A DNA stretch of 64,000 bases from Granulicella tundricola MP5ACTX9 (GCF_000178975.2 NC_015064.1:3534001-3598000); one strand, 5' to 3'. Positions 28,545 to 38,224 are shown, counted from the stretch's first letter. Notes: generated from the sequence alone by a model not told the origin. Numbers and translations are program-made.

Positions 28545-28603
28545 TGGAACACATTTGAGACGTAACTGGGACACACTTGAGACGTATTTGGGACACTTAC
28601 GTC
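28545..28603. repeat. 22-bp-period tandem repeats upstream of the DUF2911 gene
   Basis: Two near-identical 22-bp units (28545-28566 and 28567-28588), each with GGxACACxTTGAGACGTA, and a third shortened unit (from 28589, TGGGACACTTACGTC). The period equals two helical turns, so bound proteins would stack on one DNA face. Position 40 to 100 bp upstream of the start suggests operator sites; an eroded insertion-sequence end is an alternative. Confidence 0.65.
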
Positions 28604-28682
28604 ATGATGCTCGACTGCGGGCGAGAACCTTGTCAAATGGACGGGTGGATTGCGTGCAGCAGCGGTGCTACGATAAGGCTAC

Positions 28683-28759
28683 GCGCCCGTAGCTCAGCTG
28701 GATAGAGCGGCAGCCTCCGAAGCTGTAGGTCAGAAGTTCGAATCTTCTCGGGCGCACCA
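28683..28759 (+). tRNA. tRNA-Arg (anticodon CCG)
   Basis: Full cloverleaf: acceptor GCGCCCG with CGGGCGC, D arm GCTC/GAGC, anticodon stem GCAGC/GCTGT, loop CTCCGAA with anticodon CCG (reads CGG), T arm AGAAG-TTCGAAT-CTTCT, discriminator A and an encoded CCA at 28757-28759. Confidence 0.97.
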
Positions 28760-28887
28760 TCCCCCTCATCGTTCGTGTTCTTCCTTCTCTGGGCCCACCT
28801 TGAATTGCGGGTTAATTGGATTTTCATCGGCTAACCTGTCGCCTTCAGACGCATCCAACCCGTCAAGAAGAAGTAGAGGAGATCACC

Positions 28888-29280
28888 ATGGCTTTTGTAA
28901 ACGACACCGAGTTTCAGGACGACTTCCGCAAGGTGGGGCAGGATGTAACGGCGGGCTTTGAGCGGCCCGGTGCGCCTGCCGACCCGACCGATCATGCGAG
29001 CAGCGAAAACCTCGACGTCGCTCCGAAGACGGACGATCTGGATGAGGATGACGACCTCGAAGACGATGATCTGGATGAGGACGACGAAGACGAGGATGAC
29101 GAAGATCTGGAAGACGACGACCTGGAAGATGAGGACGACGAAGAAGATGAAGACGACTTTGAGGACGATGAAGATGAGGACGACGAGGAAGAAGATGAAG
29201 ATAACGACGAGCTCGAAGAGGACGACGACACCGTCAAAACCCGCGCCGGTGATGCTGTGAAGGTTGCACGCCGCCAATAG
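28888..29280 (+). CDS. Extremely acidic low-complexity protein
   Basis: 130 residues. The N-terminal 50 are ordinary (MAFVNDTEFQDDFRKVGQDV, then a Pro-rich part), residues about 50-115 are almost only Asp and Glu with scattered Leu/Phe, and a basic tail follows (TVKTRAGDAVKVARR). ATG at 28888 is chosen because GAGGAG lies upstream. The GAx codon run also creates long open frames on the other strand, which are shadows. Similar acidic proteins can be histone- or metal-binding or RNA-polymerase-delta-like, but nothing identifies this one. Confidence 0.7.
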   Translation: MAFVNDTEFQDDFRKVGQDVTAGFERPGAPADPTDHASSENLDVAPKTDDLDEDDDLEDDDLDEDDEDEDDEDLEDDDLEDEDDEEDEDDFEDDEDEDDEEEDEDNDELEEDDDTVKTRAGDAVKVARRQ

Positions 29281-29301
29281 GCCTGATGGAGTTCTGAAGG
29301 A

Positions 29302-29335
29302 AAGCCCAGCCCTGCGGTTGGGCTTCTTCGTTTGA
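29302..29335 (+). terminator. Terminator after the acidic protein gene
   Basis: Stem AAGCCCA (29302-29308) and TGGGCTT (29319-29325) with a GC-rich loop, followed by CTTCGTTTG. Stops the acidic-protein transcript. Confidence 0.7.
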
Positions 29336-29504
29336 TGTGATGCTCCTGCTTTTACCGTTCGGGAAACTCCCCCATAAGTCTTCTTCCCACAAGTGACGCC
29401 TGCGGTTACTCTCAAGTTACGGCCTTGTACGCGGCCGTTCTACTTTATCGGTGCCATTCTGGAGTAAGTCTTTGCGGGATCCTGTGTCTATCGATCGTCA
29501 ATGG

Positions 29505-30587
29505 ATGAAGAGGGTTCCAGCCCATCGTGGCTTGAATCTGTGGGTTGCGGGTCTTCTGTGTGTTTCCGCCGCGGGCTTATCCGCACAGCAGCCTGCTCCG
29601 GCAGCGCCCGGCCAGAGTCTTCCGGCTGCACCATCCGCAGTTCAGCAAGCCTCGCTTTCCGGCAGCGCCGGACTGACCGGAACCGTGACCGATACTGACC
29701 AGGCGTTGATCTCCACCGCGCAAATTGTGCTTGAAGAGACGGAGACCAAGGTCACACGTTCCGCGACCTCGGACGCCAGCGGAAGCTTCAGCTTTGTTGC
29801 GGTTCCGCCCGGAAAGTACATGCTGAGGATCTCAGCGCCGGGCTTTTCGCAGTGGAAGGTTGAGGACATTATCCTGCACGCGGATGACGCACTGGCGTTG
29901 CCAACGGTGGAGCTAGGAGTAGAGGAGATTACCGCGTCCGTCAACGCGATCACGCAAGAAGATCTGGCGGAGCAGCAGATCAGCGCGGAAGAGCATCAGC
30001 GCATCCTGGGAATTCTGCCGAATTTCTATGTCAGCTATGTTTCAAACGCCGCTCCACTGACGCGCAAGCAGAAGTTCAAGCTTGCGTTTGTGGTGAGCAC
30101 AGATCCGCTGACCTTTATGACGACCGGCGTGACGGCGGGCATCGAGCAGGCGCAGGGCGACTTTTCCGGCTACGGCCCCGGCATTTCAGGCTATGCGCAG
30201 CGGTATGCGGCGACGTATGGCAACCGGTTGAGCGCTACGTTTCTGGGTTCGGCGTTTTTCCCTTCGATCTTCCATCAGGACCCCCGCTACTTTTACCGTG
30301 GGCATGGCCGCATCGTGACTCGGGCGCTGTATGCGATCTCCACGACGGTGATCTGTAAGGGCGATAACGGCCACTTTCAGCCCAACTACTCAAATGTCCT
30401 GGGCAATCTGGGTGCGGCGTTCATCGCTGGAACGTATTATCCGCGGAGCGATCAGCACGCGGTCCAGGTGACGGTGTCCGACACGCTGCTGGGAGTGGCG
30501 TATGGATCCTTCGGCACCTTGTTCCAAGAGTTTCTGCTGCGTCATGTGACTCACGGTGCGCCGCCGATCACTCCGGCGCAGCCCTGA
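29505..30587 (+). CDS. Secreted protein with carboxypeptidase-regulatory-like domain
   Basis: 360 residues from the ATG at 29505, giving a signal peptide (MKRVPAHRGLNLWVAGLLCVSAAGLSAQ). A carboxypeptidase-regulatory (CarboxypepD_reg) beta-sandwich follows (GTVTDTDQALISTAQIVLEE, SATSDASGSFSFVAVPPGKYML), then an alpha/beta tail (EEHQRILGILPNFYVSYV, then QDPRYFYRGHG). Short for a TonB-dependent receptor, with no plug or barrel, so it is a standalone member of this acidobacterial family. Function unknown. Confidence 0.75.
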   Translation: MKRVPAHRGLNLWVAGLLCVSAAGLSAQQPAPAAPGQSLPAAPSAVQQASLSGSAGLTGTVTDTDQALISTAQIVLEETETKVTRSATSDASGSFSFVAVPPGKYMLRISAPGFSQWKVEDIILHADDALALPTVELGVEEITASVNAITQEDLAEQQISAEEHQRILGILPNFYVSYVSNAAPLTRKQKFKLAFVVSTDPLTFMTTGVTAGIEQAQGDFSGYGPGISGYAQRYAATYGNRLSATFLGSAFFPSIFHQDPRYFYRGHGRIVTRALYAISTTVICKGDNGHFQPNYSNVLGNLGAAFIAGTYYPRSDQHAVQVTVSDTLLGVAYGSFGTLFQEFLLRHVTHGAPPITPAQP

Positions 30588-30617
30588 TTCGAAGCTAAAG
30601 CCATAGGATTACATCCA

Positions 30618-32162
30618 ATGGCTATGAACCCGCTGAACGTCCTCCGTAAAGTACTGCCGACAGAAGCCGCGGCTCCGCTGCCTGTGCATTTTGGCTTTGA
30701 GAATACCTACGCGCGCCTTCCCGAGCACTTCTATGCGAGGTTGAATCCTACGCCTGTCGCCGCTCCGCGCCTGGTGAAGCTGAACGTGGAACTGGCGGTG
30801 AAGCTGGGGCTCGATCCGAATGCGCTGGCGAGCCCCGAAGGAGTTGCGATCCTGGCTGGGAACCGGGTGGCCCAGGGCTCTGAACCCCTGGCTATGGCGT
30901 ATGCAGGCCACCAGTTTGGGCACTTCGTTCCTCAACTGGGCGACGGCCGCGCCAACCTGCTGGGCGAGGTGATGGGTCGCGACGGCAAGCGCTATGACAT
31001 TCAGCTCAAGGGCTCAGGGCCGACACCCTTTTCCCGGCGAGGCGATGGGCGAGCCGCACTGGGGCCGGTGCTGCGCGAGTACATCGTCAGTGAGGCCATG
31101 GCAGCCATGGGCGTACCCACGACGCGGGCTCTGGCGGCGGTGATGAGCGGCGAAGAGGTGATGCGCGAGGGATTCATGCCGGGAGGGGTGCTGACCCGGG
31201 TGGCTGCGAGCCATCTGCGCGTGGGGACCTTCCAGTACTTTGCCGCGCGGGGCGATACGGACTCGGTCCGCAAGCTGGCCGACTATGCCATTGCTCGGCA
31301 CTACCCGGAAGCTGCTGAAACAGCGGGGCCTTATCTTGCACTGCTGACGGGTGTGATCGGCCGTCAGGCGCGCCTGGTGGCGCAGTGGATGATGTTGGGT
31401 TTCATCCACGGCGTGATGAACACGGACAACACGTCCATCTCCGGCGAGACGATCGACTACGGCCCGTGCGCGTTTCTCGAGGCTTACCATCCGGAGAAGG
31501 TCTTCAGCTCGATCGACCAGCAGAGCCGCTACGCCTACGACAACCAGCCCCGTGCGATGCTGTGGAATTTGACTCGGCTGGCGGAGAGTTTGCTTCCGTT
31601 GATTGTGGAAGAGCAAGGGGGCGAAGAAGCGGGACTTGCTTCAGCGAAGGAGGCTCTTGCGGGCTTTCAGCCGCAATTTGAGGCGTCTCGCATGGCTGGA
31701 TTGGGCCGCAAGCTTGGCTTGTCCATGGAGCAGGAGGGCGATGCTGCCCTGGCGCTGGACCTGCTGGAGCGCATGGCGGCCAATGAGGCTGACTTCACGC
31801 TGACCTTCCGGCGGCTTTGTGATGCGGCGCTCGATGCTGAGGCTGATGGGGCGGTGCGTGTTTTGTTCGCTGTTCCCGAGGCTTACGATGTCTGGGCGGC
31901 GCAATGGCGGTCTCGCTTGCGGGAACAACCGGGGGCTGCGGAGCGCGTTGCGGCTATGCGGCACGCGAATCCGGCGATCGTTCCCAGGAACCATCTGGTG
32001 GAGCAGGCTCTGGAGGCCGCTGCCGGGCAGGAAGACTTTACGCTCTTTGAAGGTCTGCTCGAGGCTGTGTGCCACCCGTTTGAGGATCGTCCGGAACTGA
32101 CGAAGTACACCACGCCCGCTCAACCGCAGGAGCAGGTTCGTTACACGTTCTGCGGCACGTAA
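30618..32162 (+). CDS. selO: Protein adenylyltransferase SelO
   Basis: Pseudokinase-fold enzyme that transfers AMP to Ser/Thr/Tyr of target proteins (family knowledge). 514 residues; motifs [59 protein letters not shown] and [25 protein letters not shown] are strongly conserved in SelO/YdiU. The C-terminus ends YTFCGT, with Cys third from last where some homologues have Cys or Sec. ATG at 30618. An alkyltransferase-like gene follows after 21 bp. Confidence 0.95.
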   Translation: MAMNPLNVLRKVLPTEAAAPLPVHFGFENTYARLPEHFYARLNPTPVAAPRLVKLNVELAVKLGLDPNALASPEGVAILAGNRVAQGSEPLAMAYAGHQFGHFVPQLGDGRANLLGEVMGRDGKRYDIQLKGSGPTPFSRRGDGRAALGPVLREYIVSEAMAAMGVPTTRALAAVMSGEEVMREGFMPGGVLTRVAASHLRVGTFQYFAARGDTDSVRKLADYAIARHYPEAAETAGPYLALLTGVIGRQARLVAQWMMLGFIHGVMNTDNTSISGETIDYGPCAFLEAYHPEKVFSSIDQQSRYAYDNQPRAMLWNLTRLAESLLPLIVEEQGGEEAGLASAKEALAGFQPQFEASRMAGLGRKLGLSMEQEGDAALALDLLERMAANEADFTLTFRRLCDAALDAEADGAVRVLFAVPEAYDVWAAQWRSRLREQPGAAERVAAMRHANPAIVPRNHLVEQALEAAAGQEDFTLFEGLLEAVCHPFEDRPELTKYTTPAQPQEQVRYTFCGT

Positions 32163-32183
32163 CGTGTAGGTAGGAGATGCGAG

Positions 32184-32579
32184 ATGGCGAAGGGGCAGGT
32201 GTTCGATCAGTTCACCGTTGAGCGAGTAAAGCGTAGCCTGTTGAGGGATTCGCTCCGCAAGAACGAGCAACGCGATCTTGCGTTTCGTCATATGATCCTC
32301 TCGATTCCCCCGGGCAAGGTGAGCACCTATGGCGGGGTCGCTGCGGCGGCCGGTTACCCGCGCTACCATCGCTCAGTGGCGAAGCTGCTACGGACGGGTC
32401 CGGCCGATCAGTTGCCTTGGCATCGCATCCTTGGCGCGGGTGGGGAGATCAAGCTGCGCGGGGCCGGCGCTGATGAGCAACGGGCGCGCTTGGAGCTGGA
32501 GGGCGTTGCGTTCAAGGGTGCGCGGGTCGATATGGAACGGCACGAACATACGATGAGGCCCTGGGAGATCGATCGGTAA
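32184..32579 (+). CDS. Alkyltransferase-like protein (ATL)
   Basis: 131 residues, similar to the DNA-binding domain of O6-alkylguanine-DNA alkyltransferase. In place of the catalytic PCHR it has PWHR (P78-W79-H80-R81), so it cannot accept alkyl groups and fits the ATL class that binds O6-alkylguanine and recruits nucleotide excision repair. The helix-turn-helix and arginine finger region GKVSTYGGVAAAAGYPRYHRSVAKLL is present. Directly downstream of selO. Confidence 0.85.
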   Translation: MAKGQVFDQFTVERVKRSLLRDSLRKNEQRDLAFRHMILSIPPGKVSTYGGVAAAAGYPRYHRSVAKLLRTGPADQLPWHRILGAGGEIKLRGAGADEQRARLELEGVAFKGARVDMERHEHTMRPWEIDR

Positions 32580-32595
32580 CGATGGGACGCCGCGC

Positions 32596-33777
32596 TTACC
32601 TCACGCTGGTTTCAACTGACATGCCTGGAAGAAGAGGGCGGCCATCGGCGAGTACAGTCTTGAGACGGATGCGGACTGGAATCCGCTGGACGACCTTGAC
32701 GTAGTTTCCCGTGGCGTTATCCGGTGCGATCAGGGCGTACTTCGAGCCGGTTGCACCGCCGATGCTTTCTACCGAGCCCTGAATATCACTGCCGTAGGTA
32801 TCGATGTGGATCGTCACGGGCGCGCCGGGTTGGACGTGGCGCAGCTGTGTCTCCTTGTAGTTTGCAGTAACCCAGATGTCGTCGGTGGGAACGATGTTGA
32901 GAAGTAGTTGGCCCGGGGCGATTCTCTGACCTGTTTCAATGCTGCGGCGTCCGACGATTCCACTGACGGGAGCGATGATGTCGGTGTAGCCAAGGTTCAA
33001 CTGTGCGTCGTGCAATGCGGCTTTCGACTTCTTCAGCTCGCCCGAGACGCGCTCTACGCTGCTGCGGGCGGTGGCTACGAGCTCCGGGGCTGTCGCGGCA
33101 GAGAGCACATCCTGTTTGCGCTCGGCGATATGCTGTTCCGCGGCCTGTACCTTCTGATCGGCCGCCTGCAGGTTCGCCTGGGCGGCTGAGAGTTGCGCCG
33201 CTGTGACGTTCGCGTCGGTCATGCGTGTGTCGTACTCAGAGCGTGAGATCTCATGCGAGTTGACGAGTTGCTCGTAGCGGGCGCGATCGTTCTCCGCACG
33301 GCGGGAGCTCGCCTCCGCCTGCTGGACCTGGGCCGAGGCAGCGCGGACGCCGGCCTTTGCGCTGGCAAGCTCCGCCTCGGCTTCAGCCTCTGAGTCGTGC
33401 GCGGATGCGAGCTTGCTGGAGCTTGTCGTCTGGGTGATCGGCACCGCAAGTTCAGCGGTCTGCAACTGCGCCTGTTGCGCCTGCACATCGCCTTCAAGGC
33501 GGTCGATCGCAGGCTGGTAGTCGTTCGTATCGAGATGCGCCAGCACCGTGCCTGCCTTGACGAATTTTGTGTCGTCGATATCAGGATTCACCCAGACGAC
33601 GGTGCCTCCCACGCGGGCGTTGATGGGGTGAACGTGGCCATCAACCTGTGCGTCATCGGTAGAGACGGAGCCGTGATCGCGTGACCACAGGAAGGCTCCT
33701 CCACAAAGCAGGATGAGGAGCGCGACGACGGTGAGCGATACCGAGATGCGGCTGTGATTGGAATTGATGTCGGACAT
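32596..33777 (-). CDS. EmrA/HlyD-type membrane fusion protein
   Basis: Periplasmic adaptor linking the inner-membrane pump to TolC. 393 residues: N-terminal membrane helix (LTVVALLILLCGGAFLW), lipoyl half-motif (HVHPINARVGGTVVWV), a long coiled-coil hairpin (about residues 85-230, Ala/Gln/Glu rich) and the beta-barrel part ending IVPTDDIWVTANYKETQLRHVQPG. Last gene of the MFS-OMF-MFP operon; two bases separate its ATG at 33777 from the OMF stop. Confidence 0.92.
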   Translation of the reverse strand: MSDINSNHSRISVSLTVVALLILLCGGAFLWSRDHGSVSTDDAQVDGHVHPINARVGGTVVWVNPDIDDTKFVKAGTVLAHLDTNDYQPAIDRLEGDVQAQQAQLQTAELAVPITQTTSSSKLASAHDSEAEAEAELASAKAGVRAASAQVQQAEASSRRAENDRARYEQLVNSHEISRSEYDTRMTDANVTAAQLSAAQANLQAADQKVQAAEQHIAERKQDVLSAATAPELVATARSSVERVSGELKKSKAALHDAQLNLGYTDIIAPVSGIVGRRSIETGQRIAPGQLLLNIVPTDDIWVTANYKETQLRHVQPGAPVTIHIDTYGSDIQGSVESIGGATGSKYALIAPDNATGNYVKVVQRIPVRIRLKTVLADGRPLLPGMSVETSVR

Positions 33778-33779
33778 GG

Positions 33780-35267
33780 CTACTGGACTCCCAAGTAAGT
33801 GGTGTAATCGCGCTCCGCGGTTCCCGTGGAACGAACCAGGAGGAGCTTTGCGAGATTGTGTGCGTAGACGCTTGCGATATCGTTGTCTTCCGCGCTGGCA
33901 ACGGCCTGCTGGGCCTGGATGAGCTCAAGGCTATTCGAAACGCCAGCCTCGAAACGATCCTTTGCCTGGCGAAGACCTTCCTTGGCCAAGTGCAGGTTTG
34001 TCTTCGCGACCTCTACGCTAGTATCGGCCGCCCGAAGGTCGAGCACGGCAGAGCGCACGTCGTACCGGGTGCGCTGCTGTAGATCCTGATACTCAGCTTC
34101 ACGGCGATGAAGAGTGGCTTCAGCGGTCAGCACATCCGCTTCGATGCGGCGGCCGGTGAAGATCGGCACGCTCAGGCGGCCGGCCACTTCGTAGGTTCCG
34201 TAGGCATGTCCGAAGTTGACGCCCGTTTCTCCGCCGTTCGCCTTGATCTCAAGTTCGGGAAGACGCTTCGCAGTCTGCGCTTTGACAAGCTGCTTTGAAT
34301 ACTCCACGCGGGCGGCAGCGGCCTTCAGGTCCTGCCTTGAGGCGGTTGCCTCTTGAACGAGCGTATCGAGATCCTGCTGAGGTGCCTTCGTGAAGCCGAG
34401 GTCGGTGGTCAAGGTGAACTCCTGCTCCACGGGTAGACCGATGATGCGGGTCAACCCGAGCTTGTCTTTTTCAAGCCGCACCTGAGCGAGAGCCAAGCGC
34501 TGTTCTGCACTCTCTCTCGTCACGGTTGCGCGAATCGCATCGATCTCCGGAGAAACCTCGCGCTTCACCCGATCCTTGAGCAACGATTCCAGCGCCTGGG
34601 ACGACGCCTGCTCGGCCTGCGCTTCCTGCACCCTCGACTGGCTTGCAAGCACTTGCAGGTAGGCGCTCGTCGAAGCAAGCACAACGATATTTCTTGCATC
34701 CGCTAAAGACGCTTCGCTTACCTGCTCCTCGGCATGAGAAGCCTTGACTTCGTGAAGCGCGGAGATGTCCAGAACCTTCTGCTGAAGAGAGATGTCGGCA
34801 GTCTGATAGTTGAAGTTCCCGATCATGTTGGGAAGACCAAGCTTCTGAGCACCGATGGTGTTCAGCGGGAAATCCCTGAAAGCTCCGATGAGCTCGGCGT
34901 TCAGTTGTGGGAGCAGCACCGACAGGGCACGCATTCTTGCCGCGCGCGACTGCGCGTGTTCCTGCTCCGTATCGATCAGGCCCAGGTTTGCCTTCAGGCC
35001 AAGATCAACGACCTCGGTGAGCGAGAGCGGAAGCACGCCTAGAGTAAGCGGTCGGGTGGCGACGCTGCCGAGGTAAGGATTTTGCGCTTGGACAGCCAAG
35101 GCACTCGGGTTCGTCGTGTTTGTACCGGGGTCAAAGGGACGTGGCGTAGCGATGCTGTTTGAGAGTGGGCTGTTGCTGCTCGTACTCTGTGCATCAATCA
35201 CTGGCGCAAGGAAGACGAGGGCGGCCCCCAGCAGGGCAATTTGATTTAGCAGTAATTTATTTTTCAT
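33780..35267 (-). CDS. TolC-family outer-membrane efflux protein
   Basis: 495 residues with a signal peptide (MKNKLLLNQIALLGAALVFLAPVIDAQ) and two OEP repeats, each a long helical hairpin with AxxxLxxAxxxL-type periodicity (from LGLIDTEQEHAQSRAARMRALSVLLPQLNAE in two parts; second from AAAARVEYSKQLVKAQTAKRLPELEIK). Forms the outer-membrane channel of the efflux system. Start overlaps the MFS stop by 4 bp (ATGA). Confidence 0.92.
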   Translation of the reverse strand: MKNKLLLNQIALLGAALVFLAPVIDAQSTSSNSPLSNSIATPRPFDPGTNTTNPSALAVQAQNPYLGSVATRPLTLGVLPLSLTEVVDLGLKANLGLIDTEQEHAQSRAARMRALSVLLPQLNAELIGAFRDFPLNTIGAQKLGLPNMIGNFNYQTADISLQQKVLDISALHEVKASHAEEQVSEASLADARNIVVLASTSAYLQVLASQSRVQEAQAEQASSQALESLLKDRVKREVSPEIDAIRATVTRESAEQRLALAQVRLEKDKLGLTRIIGLPVEQEFTLTTDLGFTKAPQQDLDTLVQEATASRQDLKAAAARVEYSKQLVKAQTAKRLPELEIKANGGETGVNFGHAYGTYEVAGRLSVPIFTGRRIEADVLTAEATLHRREAEYQDLQQRTRYDVRSAVLDLRAADTSVEVAKTNLHLAKEGLRQAKDRFEAGVSNSLELIQAQQAVASAEDNDIASVYAHNLAKLLLVRSTGTAERDYTTYLGVQ

Positions 35268-36868
35268 AGGGATGACTCAATAACGTGCCCGCTGAAAGGC
35301 TTCAAAGAAGCTGCGCCTTCTGGATCTACCTTTGCGGGAGAGGTGGCTTCAAGCGATGGCAGTAGCGGTAGAAACAGTAGCATCGCCGCGGCCAACGCGG
35401 CCATGGCATAGAAGACGTCGGCGAAGGTCAGGACCAGACTTTGCTTTGTGATGATCCCTGCTACTCGGCGAGCGTTGTTTGGATCGATCGTCACGCCAAG
35501 GATCGAAAGATCGCGACTGAAAAGACTTTCGATCAGTCTCGAGGAATGAAGAGTGGCCCTGCGATCGATCAGAACAACCACCGCGGTGACGCCCAGAGAA
35601 GCACCAAGCTGGCGGGCGCCATAGTAGATCGCGCGAGCGCTGGAGGCATGCTTGTCCTCCATCCGGATAAACGCGGCCAGCGCAAGGCTGGGAACAGAGA
35701 TGCCAACGAAGATGCCATTCAGGACCAACGGAATCCAGAGATTGCGGTCGGGGGTATCGCCGGTGATGATGTAGCCGAGCCACGCCATGGAGAGCATCTG
35801 GACGAAGAGGGCGAATGCCATTACGGCCTTTCCGCCGACCTTCATAATCACTTTGGCTAATTGGGGCACGATCAGGAGCATCGCGATTCCCGCAACTCCG
35901 CTGATCGACATGAGTTCGCCGGTCTGCAACGCTGAGTGCGATTCAACTCGCCGCAGGTACTGAGGCAACACATACAGGCTGCCACCCAGCAGCATCCCAA
36001 GCACGGCGCCAAGGACCGCGGCCGAGAAGAGTCCACGGTCACGGAGTTGGGCGAGGTGCAACAAGGGTCCGCGATTGCGCGGTGCAAACTGCCAGGCGAC
36101 AAAGAGGAGGTTGCAGGCGACGCCAATGGTCGTGAGCAAGATTATCCTGTTCGAGCCGAACCAGTCATCGATCTCACCGCGGCTCAAGACCGTCTGCAGG
36201 GAGCAGATTCCCACGAGCAGGAGAGCGATGCCGAGAATGTCCGCGCGTTGCTCCTCAATGTCATCACTCCAATACGGAGCGGCGTAGCGATGAAACAGCC
36301 AAGCCGCAAGAAGCATCACCGGTACATTGGCAACGAATAAGAGCCGCCAGCTCAGGACATCGGCGAACCATCCAGACAGGATCGGCGCTAAGAGCCGACC
36401 GATGAAGAAGAAACCAGCGCCGTAAAGCCGAAGACTGCCTGCGCGGTCCTTCCGCTCGTATTGGTGCGTGATGAAGACCAATGTCCTGGCCAGGAACACC
36501 CCGCCGGCGAAGCCTTGCAGCACGCGGAAGCAGAGGAATGGGGCAAGCGTGGAGCTCTCCGCGCAACCGAGGGAGGTGACTGCATACAGGAGGCACGCAA
36601 AGCTCATGAGCCTGCGATTGCCGAGCAAGTTCGCCAGACGGTGCGTGAGCGCGACAGAGACAGCAAAGGCGGTTCCGTAGAGTGTGATCGCCCAGCTTGC
36701 CTCATCGGCGGAGGAACCTAGCGTCCCCGTAAGATCCGTCAGCGTGACACTAAGCCCATTTCCAGTCCACTGCTCCATCCCGGTAGCCAAAGTGAAGGCC
36801 AGCAGGGTGGCACCGATGGCTCTCGACTCATGCTGTGTTTCGGTGAACCCGCCGGAATTGTTATTCAT
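35264..36868 (-). CDS. DHA2-family MFS drug exporter (EmrB-like)
   Basis: Proton-driven inner-membrane drug pump. About 14 hydrophobic helices over 534 residues; motif A-like loop YGTAFAVSVALTHRLANLLGNRR and QGFAGGVFLARTL (motif C-like region) are typical of EmrB/QacA proteins. ATG at 36868 is preferred; a GTG at 36877 is possible. First gene of a three-gene operon with the TolC-like and HlyD-like genes, divergent from a LysR regulator. Confidence 0.9.
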   Translation of the reverse strand: MNNNSGGFTETQHESRAIGATLLAFTLATGMEQWTGNGLSVTLTDLTGTLGSSADEASWAITLYGTAFAVSVALTHRLANLLGNRRLMSFACLLYAVTSLGCAESSTLAPFLCFRVLQGFAGGVFLARTLVFITHQYERKDRAGSLRLYGAGFFFIGRLLAPILSGWFADVLSWRLLFVANVPVMLLAAWLFHRYAAPYWSDDIEEQRADILGIALLLVGICSLQTVLSRGEIDDWFGSNRIILLTTIGVACNLLFVAWQFAPRNRGPLLHLAQLRDRGLFSAAVLGAVLGMLLGGSLYVLPQYLRRVESHSALQTGELMSISGVAGIAMLLIVPQLAKVIMKVGGKAVMAFALFVQMLSMAWLGYIITGDTPDRNLWIPLVLNGIFVGISVPSLALAAFIRMEDKHASSARAIYYGARQLGASLGVTAVVVLIDRRATLHSSRLIESLFSRDLSILGVTIDPNNARRVAGIITKQSLVLTFADVFYAMAALAAAMLLFLPLLPSLEATSPAKVDPEGAASLKPFSGHVIESSL

Positions 36869-37033
36869 TTGCCGCACATCCCTTTAGATCATGTGGCGAA
36901 TCATTGGTTCCAATACTATCTAATGGTGTTTATCATCATTTTTATTGATGCATCGTCGACAACATACCTAGAATCAAAAGTGGAATGGCTGTTCAATGGA
37001 GAAAATGCCTGAATCCGCCTATGAGGGCCCTAC
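36869..37033. promoter_or_regulatory. Divergent control region, efflux operon and lysR
   Basis: 165-bp AT-rich gap between two divergent genes. It contains CATCA (36934-36938) and TGATG (36946-36950), an inverted repeat with 7-bp spacing, the size of a LysR-type binding site. The usual arrangement is a LysR protein controlling the divergent efflux operon from such a site. Confidence 0.55.
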
Positions 37034-37903
37034 ATGATTGAGAATCGGCATCTCCGCTACTTTCTTGAGGTCGCACGCACACTTCACATCACGCGCGCTG
37101 CTGAACGCCTTCATATCGCTCAGCCCGCTTTGACTCAGAACATGCAGCAGTTAGAGCAGGAGTTGGGAGTTGAACTCTTCGAGCGCAAAGGAAGACGAAT
37201 CTCACTTACAGAAGCTGGGCGCGTCTTCGAGCGTGAGGCGGAACACAGCCTTCGCGTGTTCCTGGGCGCACAACTCGCGGCTCAACGAGCTGTCCGAGGA
37301 GAGGTTGGCAAGGTCGTCATTGGGTTCCAGAGCACTGCCGGCCTCACCGTCATCCCTCACCTGCTCAAGCAACTTGGCAATAAGTATCCAGAGATCGAGG
37401 TTGCGCTCCGGGAGATGGGTACGTCTGCGCAGCGCAAAGCGCTTCGACAAGGCGAACTAGACGTGGCGATCATGTACACGCTGCCTGACGATGAGTTTTC
37501 TCATCATGAACTCACACCGGAGCCACTGGTCATTGCTCTTCCTGAGTCTCACCCGCTCGCAGCCCGAGACTCAATTGCGGTCAAGGAGCTTGCCAAGGAA
37601 AGATTCGTCCTTCCCGCTCCAGAAGTGGCAGAGGTTCTGTACCACGCAGTCCTGGCAGAGTGTGCCGATTCAGGTTTCCAACCTCTCCATATCCAGGAAG
37701 TTTCGACTGCACAAACCGCCCTCGGCATTGTTTCAGCCGGCTTTGGAATCTCCATCCTTCCAGCCGCGATCCAAGCGCTGCCTCGTAAAGGCGTCGTGTT
37801 GAAACCGATTCGCAATAGTCGGCTCCAGGTTCAACTGGCTTTGATGTGGCCTGCTGATCATGCATCTCCGATCATTCCCAAGCTGCTTGAATGCCTGCTC
37901 TAG
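37034..37903 (+). CDS. LysR-family transcriptional regulator
   Basis: 289 residues: winged HTH at 1-60 (LRYFLEVARTLHITRAAERLHIAQPALTQNMQQLEQELG, in two parts), linker helix to about 90, then the two-lobed ligand-binding domain (KVVIGFQSTAGLTVIPHLL, ALGIVSAGFGISILPAAI). Likely controls the divergent efflux operon in response to a small-molecule inducer. The GTG/ATG choice is settled by the HTH beginning at residue 5. Confidence 0.93.
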   Translation: MIENRHLRYFLEVARTLHITRAAERLHIAQPALTQNMQQLEQELGVELFERKGRRISLTEAGRVFEREAEHSLRVFLGAQLAAQRAVRGEVGKVVIGFQSTAGLTVIPHLLKQLGNKYPEIEVALREMGTSAQRKALRQGELDVAIMYTLPDDEFSHHELTPEPLVIALPESHPLAARDSIAVKELAKERFVLPAPEVAEVLYHAVLAECADSGFQPLHIQEVSTAQTALGIVSAGFGISILPAAIQALPRKGVVLKPIRNSRLQVQLALMWPADHASPIIPKLLECLL

Positions 37904-38224
37904 GCAGTTCTGATGTGTGACAGGAATGCCATACGCATCTGCCATCGACGCCTACCGCTTCAACGTACCGTTCAACCGACACCAAACGATTCCCGTAGAG
38001 GGGCAGCTCAGGTTCGCTCTCATTGGTTTGTAGGGGAGGAAGCAGTTCATATTGAACCTCTCTCTGGTTGATGACCCTGCTAACAGGGAAGTTAGCAGCG
38101 AATCTGCACCCTATTTGCCAGTTCCTCAACAGCAAAAGCCAACAATGAATGGGTTGCAGTGCGACCCCGGCGACTTCCCAGACTTCATGTGACCTCGCTC
38201 AACCCTTGGCAGCCTTGAGCCTCG
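37904..38224. other. Gap between lysR and prolyl oligopeptidase gene
   Basis: About 320 bp without a supported gene. A minus-strand frame (37872-38135) translates to REVQYELLPPLQ and YGNRLVSVER and similar text but matches nothing I recognise and overlaps the lysR end. It may be a remnant. Confidence 0.4.

Noticed and set aside
28831-29415. Long minus-strand frames opposite the acidic protein gene
   Set aside because: They are shadows of GAx codon runs giving Val/Phe/Ser-rich nonsense.
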